64,000 bases of DNA from Sulfuritortus calidifontis. GTDB lineage: Bacteria > Pseudomonadota > Gammaproteobacteria > Burkholderiales > Thiobacillaceae. The notes beneath the pieces were generated by a model. It was not told the DNA's origin. It was given only the letters and a program-made list of their open reading frames with translations, and ran no database searches. Positions 44,107 through 53,702 of the stretch are shown here, one piece after another (position 1 is the first letter of the stretch; each line of letters opens with the position of its first letter). Position numbers and translations under genes: made by a program. The stretch lies in assembly GCF_003967275.1 (NCBI RefSeq), contig NZ_AP018721.1:124001-188000 (forward strand), written 5' to 3'.

Positions 44107-46179
44107 ATGAAACCCGACATTCGTCTGAAACTGCTGCCGCTCCTTTGCCTGCAGGCCGCCGCCGGCTGGGCCGCCGCTGCCGAGCGCCTGGAGGAGGTCA
44201 GCGTCACCGCCACCCGCGAGGCGCGCGCCACCGCCGAGGTGCCCCAGGCAATCGCCGTGGTCGGCAAGGCCGAGCTGGAAGACAAAAAAATGTTCAACCT
44301 GAAAGAGGCCACCCAAGGCATCCCCGGTGTGCTGATCGACAGCAAAAACGGCGGCTTCGACGCCCGGCTCATCATCCGCGGTGCCGGCCTCAAGGCCGCC
44401 TACGGCATTCGCGAGATCATGGTGCTGCGCGATGGCGTGCCGCTGTCGGACCCCGACAGCTTCACCCGCCTGGATTTCATCGATACCCAGGACATCGAGC
44501 GCATCGAGATCGCCAAGGGCCCGGGCAACCTGTTCGCCGCCGGCAGCGTCGGCGGCGCCGTCCAGATCCTCTCGAAATCGGTGTTCGACGACGCGGCGAA
44601 CAACCTCAAGCTGGGTGTGGGCAGCGAGGGCACGCAGAACTACCACCTGCGGTATGGCAAGACCGGCGGGCAACAGGCGCTGGCGCTGACGGCCACCCAC
44701 CGCAAGATGGACAACGACTGGCGCTACTGGAACCAGTTCGACACCACCCAGACCTCGCTCAAGCACGGCCTGATGCTGGATGGCGGCACCCTGGAGAGCG
44801 AGGTCTCCTACGCCGAGGCCAATATGCAGCTGCCCGGCGCCATGAACCAGGCGCTTTACGAACAGTTCGTGCGCACCGGCGAGCAGACCGGCACCTCCGA
44901 GGCCTGGAAGCATTCCGGCCGCTACTCCAAGGTCTGGTTCCTCAACAGCAAGTACGAGAAGGAATTCGGCGACTTCACCTTCAAACCCAGGGTCTATTAC
45001 AACACCTGGTACCACTATCACCCGGTCACCGGCATCATCAACGAGACCGAGGACTGGGTGTGGAACCTCGGCGCCGACATCGAAGGCCAGTGGCGGCACC
45101 GGGGTGGCAGCCTGGTCGGCGGCGTCACGCTGCGCCAGGAACGCACACCGGATGCGCGCAAGTACCAGTACCGCGACTACACCACCGGCTTCGGTGGCCG
45201 CATCACGGCCACCCTGTCCGACGCCAAGGGCGCGCTCGCCGAGATCGACGACGCCACCAGTCTGCTCACCGGCGTCTACCTCCAGGAATCCTGGCGGCCC
45301 ACGGAACGTTGGATCGTCGATATCGGCCTGCGCTACGACGTGGTGCGGTTCGAGGACGACAACAATCAAATCTGGAAATACGACTACGTCAGCGGCAAGT
45401 ATGTCGCCGGTGCGGGTATCACCCATTCGGAAAAAACCTTTCGCCTGCCGGCGCCCAAGCTCGCCGTCAGTTACCGGCTGAGCGACGGCTTGCATCTGTT
45501 CGGCATGGTCGCCCAGGCCGGCCAGATTCCCGCGCAAAGCGAGTTCTCCAGCAATCCGGCCTTGAATGCCCCGATCTCGCGCAACCACGAGCTCGGCCTC
45601 AAGGGCCGGGGCAAGGGCTGGCAGTTCGACGCCAGCGCCTACTACAACCCGGTCAAGAACGAGATCGTCCAGCAAAGCAACGGCGGCGTGACCAGCTACG
45701 TCAATGCGGGCAAGACCGACAAGCGGGGCATGGAACTGACGGGCAGCGTAGAACTGGGCAGGGGCTGGGAAGTCGGTGGCCACTATGGCTACGCCGACTA
45801 CAGCTATGAAAGCTTCAACGAGGTCATCGGCGGCACCAACTATGACCGATCAGGCAAGCAGCTGCCCTTTGTGCCCAGGCATCAGTATGGCCTCTTCCTC
45901 GGCTGGAAACCGGCGAGCGGTTGGCGCCTGCGCCTGGCTTCCAATTCCTGGGGCGAATACTGGCTCGACAATGCCAATTCCCAGAAGTATGAGGGTTGGG
46001 AATGGATCACCAATTTGTCGGTGGCCTACGAAAGAGACGGGCACTCGCTCACCCTGAACCTCGACAACCTGTTCGACGAGCACTATGCGGCCGAGGTCAA
46101 GAAGGACACCACGGGCAAGGTAAGCTACACGGCGGCGGCGCCGCGTACGCTGATGCTGACCTACCGCTATGGCTTCTGA
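44107..46179 (+). CDS. TonB-dependent outer-membrane receptor, ligand unknown
   Basis: 690 aa from ATG 44107. Signal peptide (ending WAAAAE), TonB box LEEVSVTATRE, plug (FNLKEATQGIPGVLIDSKNG; IMVLRDGVPLSDPDSFTRLD; IEIAKGPGNLFAAGSVGGAV) and barrel ending LTYRYGF. Ligand not predictable from sequence; linkage to the copper-type receptor and downstream metal proteins suggests a metal or metal complex. The next gene starts 10 bp downstream. Confidence 0.9.
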   Translation: MKPDIRLKLLPLLCLQAAAGWAAAAERLEEVSVTATREARATAEVPQAIAVVGKAELEDKKMFNLKEATQGIPGVLIDSKNGGFDARLIIRGAGLKAAYGIREIMVLRDGVPLSDPDSFTRLDFIDTQDIERIEIAKGPGNLFAAGSVGGAVQILSKSVFDDAANNLKLGVGSEGTQNYHLRYGKTGGQQALALTATHRKMDNDWRYWNQFDTTQTSLKHGLMLDGGTLESEVSYAEANMQLPGAMNQALYEQFVRTGEQTGTSEAWKHSGRYSKVWFLNSKYEKEFGDFTFKPRVYYNTWYHYHPVTGIINETEDWVWNLGADIEGQWRHRGGSLVGGVTLRQERTPDARKYQYRDYTTGFGGRITATLSDAKGALAEIDDATSLLTGVYLQESWRPTERWIVDIGLRYDVVRFEDDNNQIWKYDYVSGKYVAGAGITHSEKTFRLPAPKLAVSYRLSDGLHLFGMVAQAGQIPAQSEFSSNPALNAPISRNHELGLKGRGKGWQFDASAYYNPVKNEIVQQSNGGVTSYVNAGKTDKRGMELTGSVELGRGWEVGGHYGYADYSYESFNEVIGGTNYDRSGKQLPFVPRHQYGLFLGWKPASGWRLRLASNSWGEYWLDNANSQKYEGWEWITNLSVAYERDGHSLTLNLDNLFDEHYAAEVKKDTTGKVSYTAAAPRTLMLTYRYGF

Positions 46180-46189
46180 GGCGCGCGCC

Positions 46190-47017
46190 ATGCTTCGTCC
46201 GACCCTGTTCTGGCTGGCCGCCGCACTGGCCACGGCGGTGCAAGCTGCTCAGCCGACCGCCGACTGCCGCCGCTTGGAAGCGCGCGCCTTCAGCAGCCTG
46301 CCGATGCTGGTGCCGGCCGGCCGCGGCGACCGCGGGCAGGCGCCTTACTGCCTGGCCAATCTGCATGCCGACACGGTCGCGGTGCACGCCGGGGCGGGCA
46401 GCCCCTGGACCGTGCCGGTGGCGCAGGGCGGTTTTGCCGTGGCCACCCGCAAGGCGGGCAACTACCACTGGCTGCAGGTGCGGCAGGAAACGCAGCAGGG
46501 CATCGTCAGCGCCAGCACGGTGCATTACTTCGCCAACCCCGGCCCGGCGCCGACGGCCATGTTGCTGGGCCCCAAGGCCGAGCTGGAGATCGTGCCCCAG
46601 CCGTTGCCGCGCGAGCACTGGCGTTACCGTGCCGGCGAGACTTGGGCGTTTTTGGTGCGCTTCAAGGGCCGCCCCCTGGCCGGCGCCAAGCTGCGTCTGG
46701 AGACCAGCGGCGGCACTCGGCAGGTATTCAGCGCCGACGGCCGGGGCGTGGTGCGGGTGACCTTCCCAGACGATATCGGAGCGGGGCAGAGCGGCCACGG
46801 CGCCGGCCACCATGGCGGCGAGCCGGAGAACCGTTTCGTCCTCGCCATCGGCCATACCGACGCGGCCGGGCATGATTACCTGAGCGCCTTCAATTACAAG
46901 TACGGCCAGGCCGACGCTGCCGGCAAGAGCCTGGGCGCCGGCCTGGGTTTTCTCCTGCTCGGTGGCACGCTCGGCCTGCCGCTGGTCCTTGGCAAACGGG
47001 GGAAGAAACATGGCTGA
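46190..47017 (+). CDS. periplasmic DUF4198/NikM-like metal-linked protein
   Basis: 275 aa from ATG 46190. Signal peptide ALATAVQAAQ. Beta-rich DUF4198-like fold (WAFLVRFKGRPLAGAKLRLE, TFPDDIG), a His cluster GHGAGHHGGE (about 200-210) and a C-terminal membrane helix (GAGLGFLLLGGTLGLPLVLG). Proteins of this family accompany Ni/Co/Cu transport genes. Overlaps the polyferredoxin gene by 8 bp. Confidence 0.75.
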   Translation: MLRPTLFWLAAALATAVQAAQPTADCRRLEARAFSSLPMLVPAGRGDRGQAPYCLANLHADTVAVHAGAGSPWTVPVAQGGFAVATRKAGNYHWLQVRQETQQGIVSASTVHYFANPGPAPTAMLLGPKAELEIVPQPLPREHWRYRAGETWAFLVRFKGRPLAGAKLRLETSGGTRQVFSADGRGVVRVTFPDDIGAGQSGHGAGHHGGEPENRFVLAIGHTDAAGHDYLSAFNYKYGQADAAGKSLGAGLGFLLLGGTLGLPLVLGKRGKKHG

Positions 47018-48062
47018 ACCGTCACCGCGCTTCACCCTCGGTCGGCTGCGTCTGCTGGTCCAGCTGGCCATGCTGTTCGTCACCGTCTACGGTGGCAGCC
47101 TGGTCGGCTATTACGCGGCGGAGAAGCTCTCCAACGCCCTGCCCGCCCTGTCCTGCGCCTACGACAAGCAGGACGGCGCCTATTGCGTCCTGATCCCGAC
47201 CCAGCACCAGCTGCACCACCGCATCGGCGAGGCCATCGCCCAGGCCGGCCACTTCGCGCTGTCGATGGCCCTGCCGCTGGCCTTCACTTTCCTGAGCTTC
47301 TATCTCTTCTTCATCTTCCTCAACAAGGCCTTCTGCGGCTGGGTCTGCCCCCTGGGCACGGTACAGGAGCTGCTCTACCGATTCGGCCGCCTGCTCAAAC
47401 GACCGTTCCGCGGCCTGTCGGAGCAGGCGGCCCTGCGCCTGCGGCCGGTGAAGTGGGCCATGCTGCTGGTGCTGGTCATGGCCCTGCCGCTGCTGGCCGG
47501 TCTGGGCGTGACCCCGCATGTCACCGGCGACGCCTTCTGTCAGGTCTGTCCCTCGCGCATCGCCACCACGCTGCTCACCGCCGATGCCAGCCAACTGGCC
47601 ATCGACGAGCGCGGCTGGCTGGAATTCGGCTTCGGCGCGCTGGCCAACACCCTGTTCGGTTTCGTCGTCATCGCCGCCCTGGCGGTGCGTCAGCCGTTCT
47701 GCCGGATCTGCCCGCTGCTGGCGCTCAACGCCGCCTTCCAGCGGCTGTCGCCCATGCGGCTGGTGAAGCGGCAGCATGCCAAGTGCGACAAGTGCGGTAT
47801 CTGCCGTCAGGCCTGCCCGATGGACATCCCGGAGATTCACCGTGCCCACGGCGCCAAGGCCTTCAGCGAGGATTGCACCTTGTGCGGCCGCTGCGCGGAA
47901 TTCTGTCCGGACGACGATGTGATTCAGATCAAGCTGGGGCCGCTCGCCCTGTTTCGCTCGCGCCGCGACTACTACAAGACCAGGCTGAAGCGGGAGAGCC
48001 CGCAGGGCGAGCTCAAGGTCGTCCGCTGGTTCGCCAAGCCGGCCGGAGACCGGCGTGCCTGA
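47010..48062 (+). CDS. membrane polyferredoxin, NapH/CcoG type
   Basis: 350 aa from ATG 47010. About four or five membrane helices. First Cys pair FCGWVCPLGTVQE (about 109-113), FCQVCPSR and FCRICPLL, then two [4Fe-4S] motifs, CDKCGICRQACPMDIP (about 260) and CTLCGRCAEFCPDD (about 290). CcoG is a cupric reductase for cbb3 oxidase and NapH a quinol oxidase. Here it may feed electrons to a periplasmic metal site. Overlaps its neighbours on both sides. Confidence 0.87.
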   Translation: MAEPSPRFTLGRLRLLVQLAMLFVTVYGGSLVGYYAAEKLSNALPALSCAYDKQDGAYCVLIPTQHQLHHRIGEAIAQAGHFALSMALPLAFTFLSFYLFFIFLNKAFCGWVCPLGTVQELLYRFGRLLKRPFRGLSEQAALRLRPVKWAMLLVLVMALPLLAGLGVTPHVTGDAFCQVCPSRIATTLLTADASQLAIDERGWLEFGFGALANTLFGFVVIAALAVRQPFCRICPLLALNAAFQRLSPMRLVKRQHAKCDKCGICRQACPMDIPEIHRAHGAKAFSEDCTLCGRCAEFCPDDDVIQIKLGPLALFRSRRDYYKTRLKRESPQGELKVVRWFAKPAGDRRA

Positions 48063-48678
48063 GCTGGGCGAACTGGGGGGCATCTGGCTGCTTGGCCTCT
48101 CCCTGGGGCTGACCGCCTGCACCGTCACCTGCCTGCCCTTCATGGGCACCTGGGTGCTGGCCCGCGAGCGCGGCGCGGTCTGGGCCGACACCTTCGCCTT
48201 CCTGGCCGGCCGCATCGCCGCCTACGCCGGGCTGGGCCTGGCGGCAGGCCTGGCCGGGGCCTGGCTGGCGGCCACGCTCAAAGCCGGGGTCGGTCATCTG
48301 GCCATCGGCCTGGCCAGCGGCGCCGCCGGCCTTTGGCTGTTGGCCGAGACGGGGCATCGGCCCTGCGCTGTGCAACGGCGGGCCGCGCAGTTATCGCCCT
48401 TTGCCCTGGGCTTTTCCCTGAGCCTGGTGCCCTGCGCCCCGCTCGCCTCGCTGCTGGCCTTCGCGGCGCAGACCGGCTCGGCTCCGGCCGGCGCCGCCTA
48501 CGGCCTGGTCTTCGGCCTGGGCGCGGCGGCGACGCCGCTTTTGCTGGTGCTGCCCCTGCTCGGGCGCCTCGGCCAGCGCCTGCGCGCGGAACGGGCCTGG
48601 CTCGGCATCTGGTTGCGCCGCGCTGCCGGGCTGGTGCTGGTGGTTTTGGGCGTGTATCGCCTTCGATTGGGGTTCTGA
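48055..48678 (+). CDS. DsbD/TauE-like membrane protein with Cys pairs
   Basis: 207 aa from GTG 48055, six hydrophobic segments. The first helix has TACTVTCLPF (Cys 22, 26) and the fourth VPCAPLAS (Cys about 127), as in the CcdA/DsbD_2 (TauE/SafE-like) family that moves electrons or metals across the membrane. Often encoded near CcoG-type genes. Overlaps the polyferredoxin by 8 bp. Confidence 0.8.
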   Translation: MPELGELGGIWLLGLSLGLTACTVTCLPFMGTWVLARERGAVWADTFAFLAGRIAAYAGLGLAAGLAGAWLAATLKAGVGHLAIGLASGAAGLWLLAETGHRPCAVQRRAAQLSPFALGFSLSLVPCAPLASLLAFAAQTGSAPAGAAYGLVFGLGAAATPLLLVLPLLGRLGQRLRAERAWLGIWLRRAAGLVLVVLGVYRLRLGF

Positions 48679-49113
48679 ATGGATGGACTGAATCAACTGG
48701 TGGAATGGGGCGTCATCGGCCTGCTCTTCGCCCTCTCGGTGTGGGCGCTGGCGGTGGCGCTGGAACGCTTCGCCTTCTATCGCCGGCTCCAGCCGGCCGA
48801 CTACGCCACGCGGGTGGAACTGGAAGTGGCGCTGACCCGGCGCCTCACCGTGATCGGCACGGTGGCGGCCAATGCGCCCTACATCGGCCTGCTCGGCACC
48901 GTGCTCGGCATCATGCTCACCTTCCAGAGCATGGGCGCCAGCGGCGACATGGACGTGAAGAGCATCATGACCGGCCTGGCCCTGGCCCTGAAGGCCACCG
49001 CCATGGGCCTTCTGGTCGCGATCCCCTGCGTGGCGCTGAACAACGCTTTGCGCCGCCGGGTGCGCGAGCGGCTGGCCGAATTCGACGCCGCCAAGGAGCG
49101 CGCGGGTGGATGA
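48679..49113 (+). CDS. exbB: ExbB-like proton channel subunit
   Basis: 144 aa. MotA/TolQ/ExbB family: three membrane segments, with ANAPYIGLLGTVLGIMLTF and KATAMGLLVAIPCVALNNAL conserved. Short ExbB without the long N-terminal part. Directly follows the preceding stop and overlaps exbD. Confidence 0.93.
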   Translation: MDGLNQLVEWGVIGLLFALSVWALAVALERFAFYRRLQPADYATRVELEVALTRRLTVIGTVAANAPYIGLLGTVLGIMLTFQSMGASGDMDVKSIMTGLALALKATAMGLLVAIPCVALNNALRRRVRERLAEFDAAKERAGG

Positions 49114-49474
49114 GGATATCGACGGCATCAACGTCGTGCCTCTGGTCGATGTGATGCTGGTGCTGCTCACCATCGTGCTGACCACGGCCACCTTCATCGT
49201 CACCGGCCGCATCCCGGTCGACCTGGCCGAGGCCAGGCACGCCGGCAGCGCGCTCGAACGGCCGGTGGTGGTGACCCTGACCCTGCACAAGGCGATCTAC
49301 GTTAACGAGCGGCCGGTGAATGATCTCGCCGCGGCCCTGGCCCCGGTCGGCCGTGCCACCCCTATCGTGGTGCGGGCCGACGGCGGCCTGGAATTGCGCG
49401 CCTTCGTCGAATTGGCCGACCGCATCAAGGGCATGGGTTTCGATCAGGTCGCCCTGGAGGTCCGCCGCTTGTGA
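49106..49474 (+). CDS. exbD: ExbD-like transport protein
   Basis: 122 aa, GTG start. N-terminal helix with proton-path Asp (INVVPLVDVMLVLLTIVLTT, Asp 15) and periplasmic TolR-like domain (RADGGLELRAFVELADRIKG). Partner of ExbB and TonB in the same operon. Confidence 0.93.
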   Translation: MDEDIDGINVVPLVDVMLVLLTIVLTTATFIVTGRIPVDLAEARHAGSALERPVVVTLTLHKAIYVNERPVNDLAAALAPVGRATPIVVRADGGLELRAFVELADRIKGMGFDQVALEVRRL

Positions 49475-50109
49475 AGGCCTGGGCCGCCTCCCTCGCCCTG
49501 CATGGCGTGGCGGTCGGTGCGGCGGCCCTGCTCTGGCTGGAGCGCAGCCCCGAGACGCCGAGCGCGCCGCCGCTACGCTGGCAGGTATCGTTCGCCAGCG
49601 CACCGGCCGAAGCGCCGCCGCCGGCCACGCCGCCCCGACCGGCGCCGCCGCCCGAGTCTGGCAGCGCCGGGCTGACGCCGCCTGAAGCGGTGCCGCCGTC
49701 GTTACCGACCCGGCTGGCTGCGGCGCCGATCGTCGCGGTGCCCGCAGCGGCCACGGTGGCCGAACCGGCGCCTGCCGTTGCAGCCGCACCCAGCCAGACG
49801 GCGACAGAGGCCGCGGCCGCAGCGGAGCGCCGCTGGCAAGCGGCCCTGGCGGAAAAGCTGCGCCTGCTGAAGCGCTACCCCCTGGCCGCCCGCCGCCTGG
49901 GGCAGGAGGGCGTGGTGGTGCTCAGCGCGGCGGTGACGGCCGACGGCCGGCTGGAGTCGGTGGCGGTCAAGCAGGGCCCGGGTTATCCCCTGCTCGAACG
50001 CGATGCCTTGAGCCTGTTGCAGGCGGCAGCGGCAGCGGTTCGCGCCGAAATGCAGCCGGAGCGACCCACCCGTTTGGAGATCCCCGTCGCCTACCGGCTG
50101 GAAGGTTGA
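49471..50109 (+). CDS. tonB: TonB-like energy transducer
   Basis: 212 aa, GTG start overlapping exbD. N-terminal helix (WAASLALHGVAVGAAALLWL) with the His conserved in TonB, a Pro/Ala-rich linker and a C-terminal TonB domain (KRYPLAARRLGQEGVVVLSA, VKQGPGYPLLERDAL). Dedicated to the two receptors upstream. Ends 5 bp from the convergent tsaC. Confidence 0.92.
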   Translation: MKAWAASLALHGVAVGAAALLWLERSPETPSAPPLRWQVSFASAPAEAPPPATPPRPAPPPESGSAGLTPPEAVPPSLPTRLAAAPIVAVPAAATVAEPAPAVAAAPSQTATEAAAAAERRWQAALAEKLRLLKRYPLAARRLGQEGVVVLSAAVTADGRLESVAVKQGPGYPLLERDALSLLQAAAAAVRAEMQPERPTRLEIPVAYRLEG

Positions 50110-50114
50110 CGCGC

Positions 50115-50681
50115 TCAGGCGCGCAGCACGCCGCCGCTGGCGGGGTCGATGATGGTCGAGGGGCGACGGCGCCGGCCGATGCGCCCGGGCAGCACCCAGA
50201 CTTTGCTGCCGAATTCGCGCCGGCAGGCGCGCGCCGTCTTCAGCGCCGGTCGGCCGGCGCGGTTGGCGCTGGTGGAGACCAGGGCCATGCCCAGTGCCCG
50301 GCACAGGCGGGCCGCGCCGGGATGGGCGGTGACCCGCACCGCCAGCTTGGTGTGCTCGCCGGTCAGCCATTTCGGGCAGCGCCTGGCGGCCGGCAGCAGC
50401 AGGGTATAGGGGCCGGGCCAGTAGTCCTTGAAGCGGGCGGCCAGATCGGGCGCGACCGGCGCCAGATAGCGGCGGAACTGGCTGAAGTCGGAGCCGATCA
50501 GGATCAGGCCCTTGCTCTGCGGCCGGCCCTTGAGGCGCAGGATTTTTTGCACCGCCTTGCGCTTGCGCGGATCGCAGCCGAGCCCGTAGCAGGACTCGGT
50601 GGCGTAGGCGATGACACCGCCCCTTTGCAGGTGGCGGCGGATGGCGGCGATGTCAGTCAGCGGGGGCACTGCCAGGTTCAC
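50115..50681 (-). CDS. tsaC: TsaC/YrdC, threonylcarbamoyl-AMP synthase
   Basis: 188 aa. YrdC fold: GGVIAYATESCYGLGCDP, LRLKGRPQSKGLILI and VSTSANRAGRPA. It makes the activated intermediate for t6A37 in tRNA. Overlaps the purD stop. Confidence 0.94.
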   Translation of the reverse strand: MNLAVPPLTDIAAIRRHLQRGGVIAYATESCYGLGCDPRKRKAVQKILRLKGRPQSKGLILIGSDFSQFRRYLAPVAPDLAARFKDYWPGPYTLLLPAARRCPKWLTGEHTKLAVRVTAHPGAARLCRALGMALVSTSANRAGRPALKTARACRREFGSKVWVLPGRIGRRRRPSTIIDPASGGVLRA

Positions 50682-51967
50682 TTCGACTTGTTGCCGCCGC
50701 GCTTGGCGAGGGCGCGGTGGCCGATGTCGCGCCGCATCTGGCAGCCGTCGAAGCGGATCTGTTCGGCCACCTCATAGGCGCGCATCTGCGCCTGCCTCAC
50801 CGTGTCGCCCAGGGCGGTGACGCAGAGCACGCGACCGCCGGCGGTGACGACCTTGTTGTCCTTGAATGCGGTGCCGGCATGGAACACGTGGTAGTCCTCG
50901 CCGGCTGCGGGCAGGCCGCTGATGACATCGCCTTTCTTCGGGTTGTCGGGATAGCCGGCGGCGGCGAGCACCACGCCCAGGGCGTAGCGGCGGTCCCACA
51001 CGGCCTCGATCTGGTCGAGCCGGCCGTCGAGGGCGGCCTCCAGGATCTGGGTGAAGTCGGTCTTCAGGCGCATCATGATCGGCTGGGTCTCCGGGTCGCC
51101 CATGCGGCAGTTGAACTCCAGCACCTTCGGCGTGCCTTGCGCGTCGATCATCAGGCCGGCATAGAGGAAGCCGGTGAAGACGCTGCCTTCGGCCTTCATG
51201 CCGGCCACCACCGGCCGGATCACCTCGCGCAGCACGCGGGCGTGCAGGTCCGGGGTGACGATGGGCGCCGGCGAATAGGCGCCCATGCCGCCGGTGTTGG
51301 GGCCCATATCGCCATCGAGCAGGCGCTTGTGGTCCTGGCTGGTGGCCAGGGGCAGCACGTGCTCGCCGTCGACCATGACGATGAAGCTGGCCTCTTCACC
51401 CTGCAGGCATTCCTCGATCACCACGCGGTGGCCGGCCTGGCCCAGGCTGTTGCCGGCGAGCATGGCGTCCACCGCGGCGTGGGCTTCGCTCAGGGTTTGC
51501 GCCACCACCACGCCCTTGCCCGCAGCCAGGCCGTCGGCCTTGATCACGATGGGCGCGCCCTCACGCTCGATGTAGGCATGGGCCGCCGCGGCGTCGGTGA
51601 AGGTCTGGTATTTCGCGGTGGGGATGCCGTGCCGGACCATGAAGGCCTTGGCGAAGTCCTTCGAGCTTTCCAGTTGGGCGGCCGCCCGGGTCGGGCCGAA
51701 GATCTTGAGGCCCTTGGCGCGGAAGGCATCGACGATGCCGGCGGCGAGCGGCGCCTCGGGGCCGACCACGGTGAAGGCAATGTCTTCCTTCTGGCAGAAG
51801 GCGATCAGGGCATCGAAGTCGCTCAGGGCGAGGTTCTCGACGCCTTCCTCGAGGGCGGTGCCGCCGTTGCCCGGCGCGACATAGACCTTCTGCACGCGCG
51901 GGCTCTGCTTCAGACGCCAGGCCAGGGCGTGCTCGCGGCCGCCGGAACCGATAACCAGAATCTTCAT
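50678..51967 (-). CDS. purD: PurD, phosphoribosylamine-glycine ligase
   Basis: 429 aa. ATP-grasp enzyme of purine synthesis: KILVIGSGGREHALAWRL, APGNGGTALE, GPEAPLAAGIVDAF, LQGEEASFIVMVDG and FNCRMGDPETQ are conserved. Downstream of purH across a hairpin repeat. Confidence 0.97.
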   Translation of the reverse strand: MKILVIGSGGREHALAWRLKQSPRVQKVYVAPGNGGTALEEGVENLALSDFDALIAFCQKEDIAFTVVGPEAPLAAGIVDAFRAKGLKIFGPTRAAAQLESSKDFAKAFMVRHGIPTAKYQTFTDAAAAHAYIEREGAPIVIKADGLAAGKGVVVAQTLSEAHAAVDAMLAGNSLGQAGHRVVIEECLQGEEASFIVMVDGEHVLPLATSQDHKRLLDGDMGPNTGGMGAYSPAPIVTPDLHARVLREVIRPVVAGMKAEGSVFTGFLYAGLMIDAQGTPKVLEFNCRMGDPETQPIMMRLKTDFTQILEAALDGRLDQIEAVWDRRYALGVVLAAAGYPDNPKKGDVISGLPAAGEDYHVFHAGTAFKDNKVVTAGGRVLCVTALGDTVRQAQMRAYEVAEQIRFDGCQMRRDIGHRALAKRGGNKSK

Positions 51968-51975
51968 TTCATTCA

Positions 51976-52044
51976 GAGTGAGGAGTTAGGGGTTAGGAGT
52001 GAGGAAGCAAAGCGCGGATTTTACTCCTCACGCCTCACGCCCTA
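51976..52044. repeat. inverted GAGTGAGG-type repeat between purH and purD
   Basis: GAGTGAGGAGTTAGGGGTTAGG ... TCCTCACGCCTCACGCCCTA form a long imperfect hairpin. Same heptad-like units as at 53605-53702. Confidence 0.82.
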
Positions 52045-53598
52045 CTAGTGTCTAAAGTGGCGCATGCCGGTGAAGACCATGGCCATGCCGTGCGCGTCGG
52101 CGGCGGCGATCACTTCCTCGTCGCGCAGCGAGCCGCCGGGCTGGATCACGGCCTTGATGCCGGCCTCCCCGGCGTTGTCGATGCCGTCGCGGAAGGGGAA
52201 GAAGGCGTCCGAGGCCATGACCGAACCTTCGACCGCGAGGCCGGCGTGCTCGGCCTTGATCGCGGCGATGCGGGCGGAGTTGACCCGGCTCATCTGGCCG
52301 GCGCCGACGCCGATGGTCATCTTCTCCTTCGCATAAACGATCGCGTTGGATTTGACGAACTTGGCCACCTGCCAGGCAAACAGGAGATCGGCCATCTCCT
52401 GCTCGGTCGGGGCGCGCCGGGTCACCACCTTGAGTTCGTTGTACAGCGTAAGGTCGGCCTCCTGCACCAGCAGGCCGCCGGTGACCCGCTTGTAGTCCAG
52501 GCGTGCGCCGGGCTGGGCCGGCCACTGGCCACACTCGAGCACGCGCACGTTCTTCTTGGCAGCGGCGATCGCCACCGCCTCGGCGGCGACCTTGGGTGCA
52601 ATGATGACCTCGACGAACTGGCGCTCGACGATGGCCTTCATGGTCTCGGCGTCGAGCTCGCCATTGAAGGCGATGATGCCGCCGAAGGCCGACTCGGGAT
52701 CGGTGGCGTAGGCGCGGTCATAGGCTTCCAGCAGCGTCCTGCCATAGGCCACGCCGCAGGGGTTGGCATGCTTGACGATGACGCAGGCCGGCGCCTCATT
52801 GAACTGCTTGACGCATTCCAGCGCGGCATCGGCATCGCCGATGTTGTTGTAGGAGAGTTCCTTGCCTTGCAGTTGCTTGGCGGTGGCGATGCTGGCCTCT
52901 TTGCTGCCTACCTCGACATAGAAGGCGGCGTTCTGGTGCGGGTTCTCGCCGTAGCGCATGCCCTGCGCCTTCTTGAACTGCAGGTTCACTGTGCGCGGGA
53001 ATTCGGACTGCTCGACCATCTTGCCGAAATGGTTGGCGATGGCGCCGTCGTAGGCGGCGGTGTGCTCGAAGGCCTTGATCGCCAGGGAGAAGCGGGTGGC
53101 GTCGGACACCGCGCCGCCGCCCGCGCGCATCTCGGCAACCACGGTCGCATAGTCGGCCGGATCGGTGACGATGGTGACGAAGGCGTGGTTCTTCGCCGCC
53201 GAGCGCACCATGGCCGGGCCGCCGATGTCGATGTTCTCGATGGCGTCTTCCAGGGTGCAGCCGGGCTTCGACACGGTCTCAACGAAGGGGTAGAGGTTGA
53301 CGCAGACCAGGTCGATGTTGCCGATGTTGTTGCGGTTCATCGCCGCCACGTGCTCGGGCAGGTCGCGCCGGCCGAGGATGCCGCCGTGGATCTTGGGATG
53401 CAGGGTCTTGACCCGGCCGTCGAGCATCTCGGGAAAACCGGTGTAGTCGGCCACCTCGATCACCGGGATGCCGGCCTCGCGGATGGCCTTGGCGGTGCCG
53501 CCGGTGGACAGCAGTTCGACGCCTTGTTCGTGCAGGGCGCGGGCGAAATCGATGAGGCCGGTCTTGTCGGAAACGGAAAGCAGGGCGCGTCTAATCAT
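52045..53598 (-). CDS. purH: PurH, AICAR transformylase/IMP cyclohydrolase
   Basis: 517 aa from ATG 53598; upstream codons lie in the repeat. N-terminal cyclohydrolase ([33 protein letters not shown]) and C-terminal transformylase ([43 protein letters not shown]). Last two steps to IMP. Repeat hairpins flank it on both sides. Confidence 0.97.
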   Translation of the reverse strand: MIRRALLSVSDKTGLIDFARALHEQGVELLSTGGTAKAIREAGIPVIEVADYTGFPEMLDGRVKTLHPKIHGGILGRRDLPEHVAAMNRNNIGNIDLVCVNLYPFVETVSKPGCTLEDAIENIDIGGPAMVRSAAKNHAFVTIVTDPADYATVVAEMRAGGGAVSDATRFSLAIKAFEHTAAYDGAIANHFGKMVEQSEFPRTVNLQFKKAQGMRYGENPHQNAAFYVEVGSKEASIATAKQLQGKELSYNNIGDADAALECVKQFNEAPACVIVKHANPCGVAYGRTLLEAYDRAYATDPESAFGGIIAFNGELDAETMKAIVERQFVEVIIAPKVAAEAVAIAAAKKNVRVLECGQWPAQPGARLDYKRVTGGLLVQEADLTLYNELKVVTRRAPTEQEMADLLFAWQVAKFVKSNAIVYAKEKMTIGVGAGQMSRVNSARIAAIKAEHAGLAVEGSVMASDAFFPFRDGIDNAGEAGIKAVIQPGGSLRDEEVIAAADAHGMAMVFTGMRHFRH

Positions 53599-53604
53599 GA
53601 TCGT

Positions 53605-53702
53605 AAGGAGTGAGGAGTAAGGAGTGAGGCGTGAGGAGTGAGGCGTGAAGAGCCGGCGGCGTGCCCGCCTCACTCCTCACGCCTCACGCCTAACGCCTCA
53701 CT
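53605..53702. repeat. long hairpin of GTGAGGAGT/GTGAGGCGT units between fis and purH
   Basis: About 45-bp arms (AAGGAGTGAGGAGTAAGGAG ... CCTCACTCCTCACGCCTCAC) around GCCGGCGGCGTGCC. The last base triplet CTA is the fis stop. A related TGAGGCGTGAG lies at the window end within the leuS frame. Confidence 0.85.
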
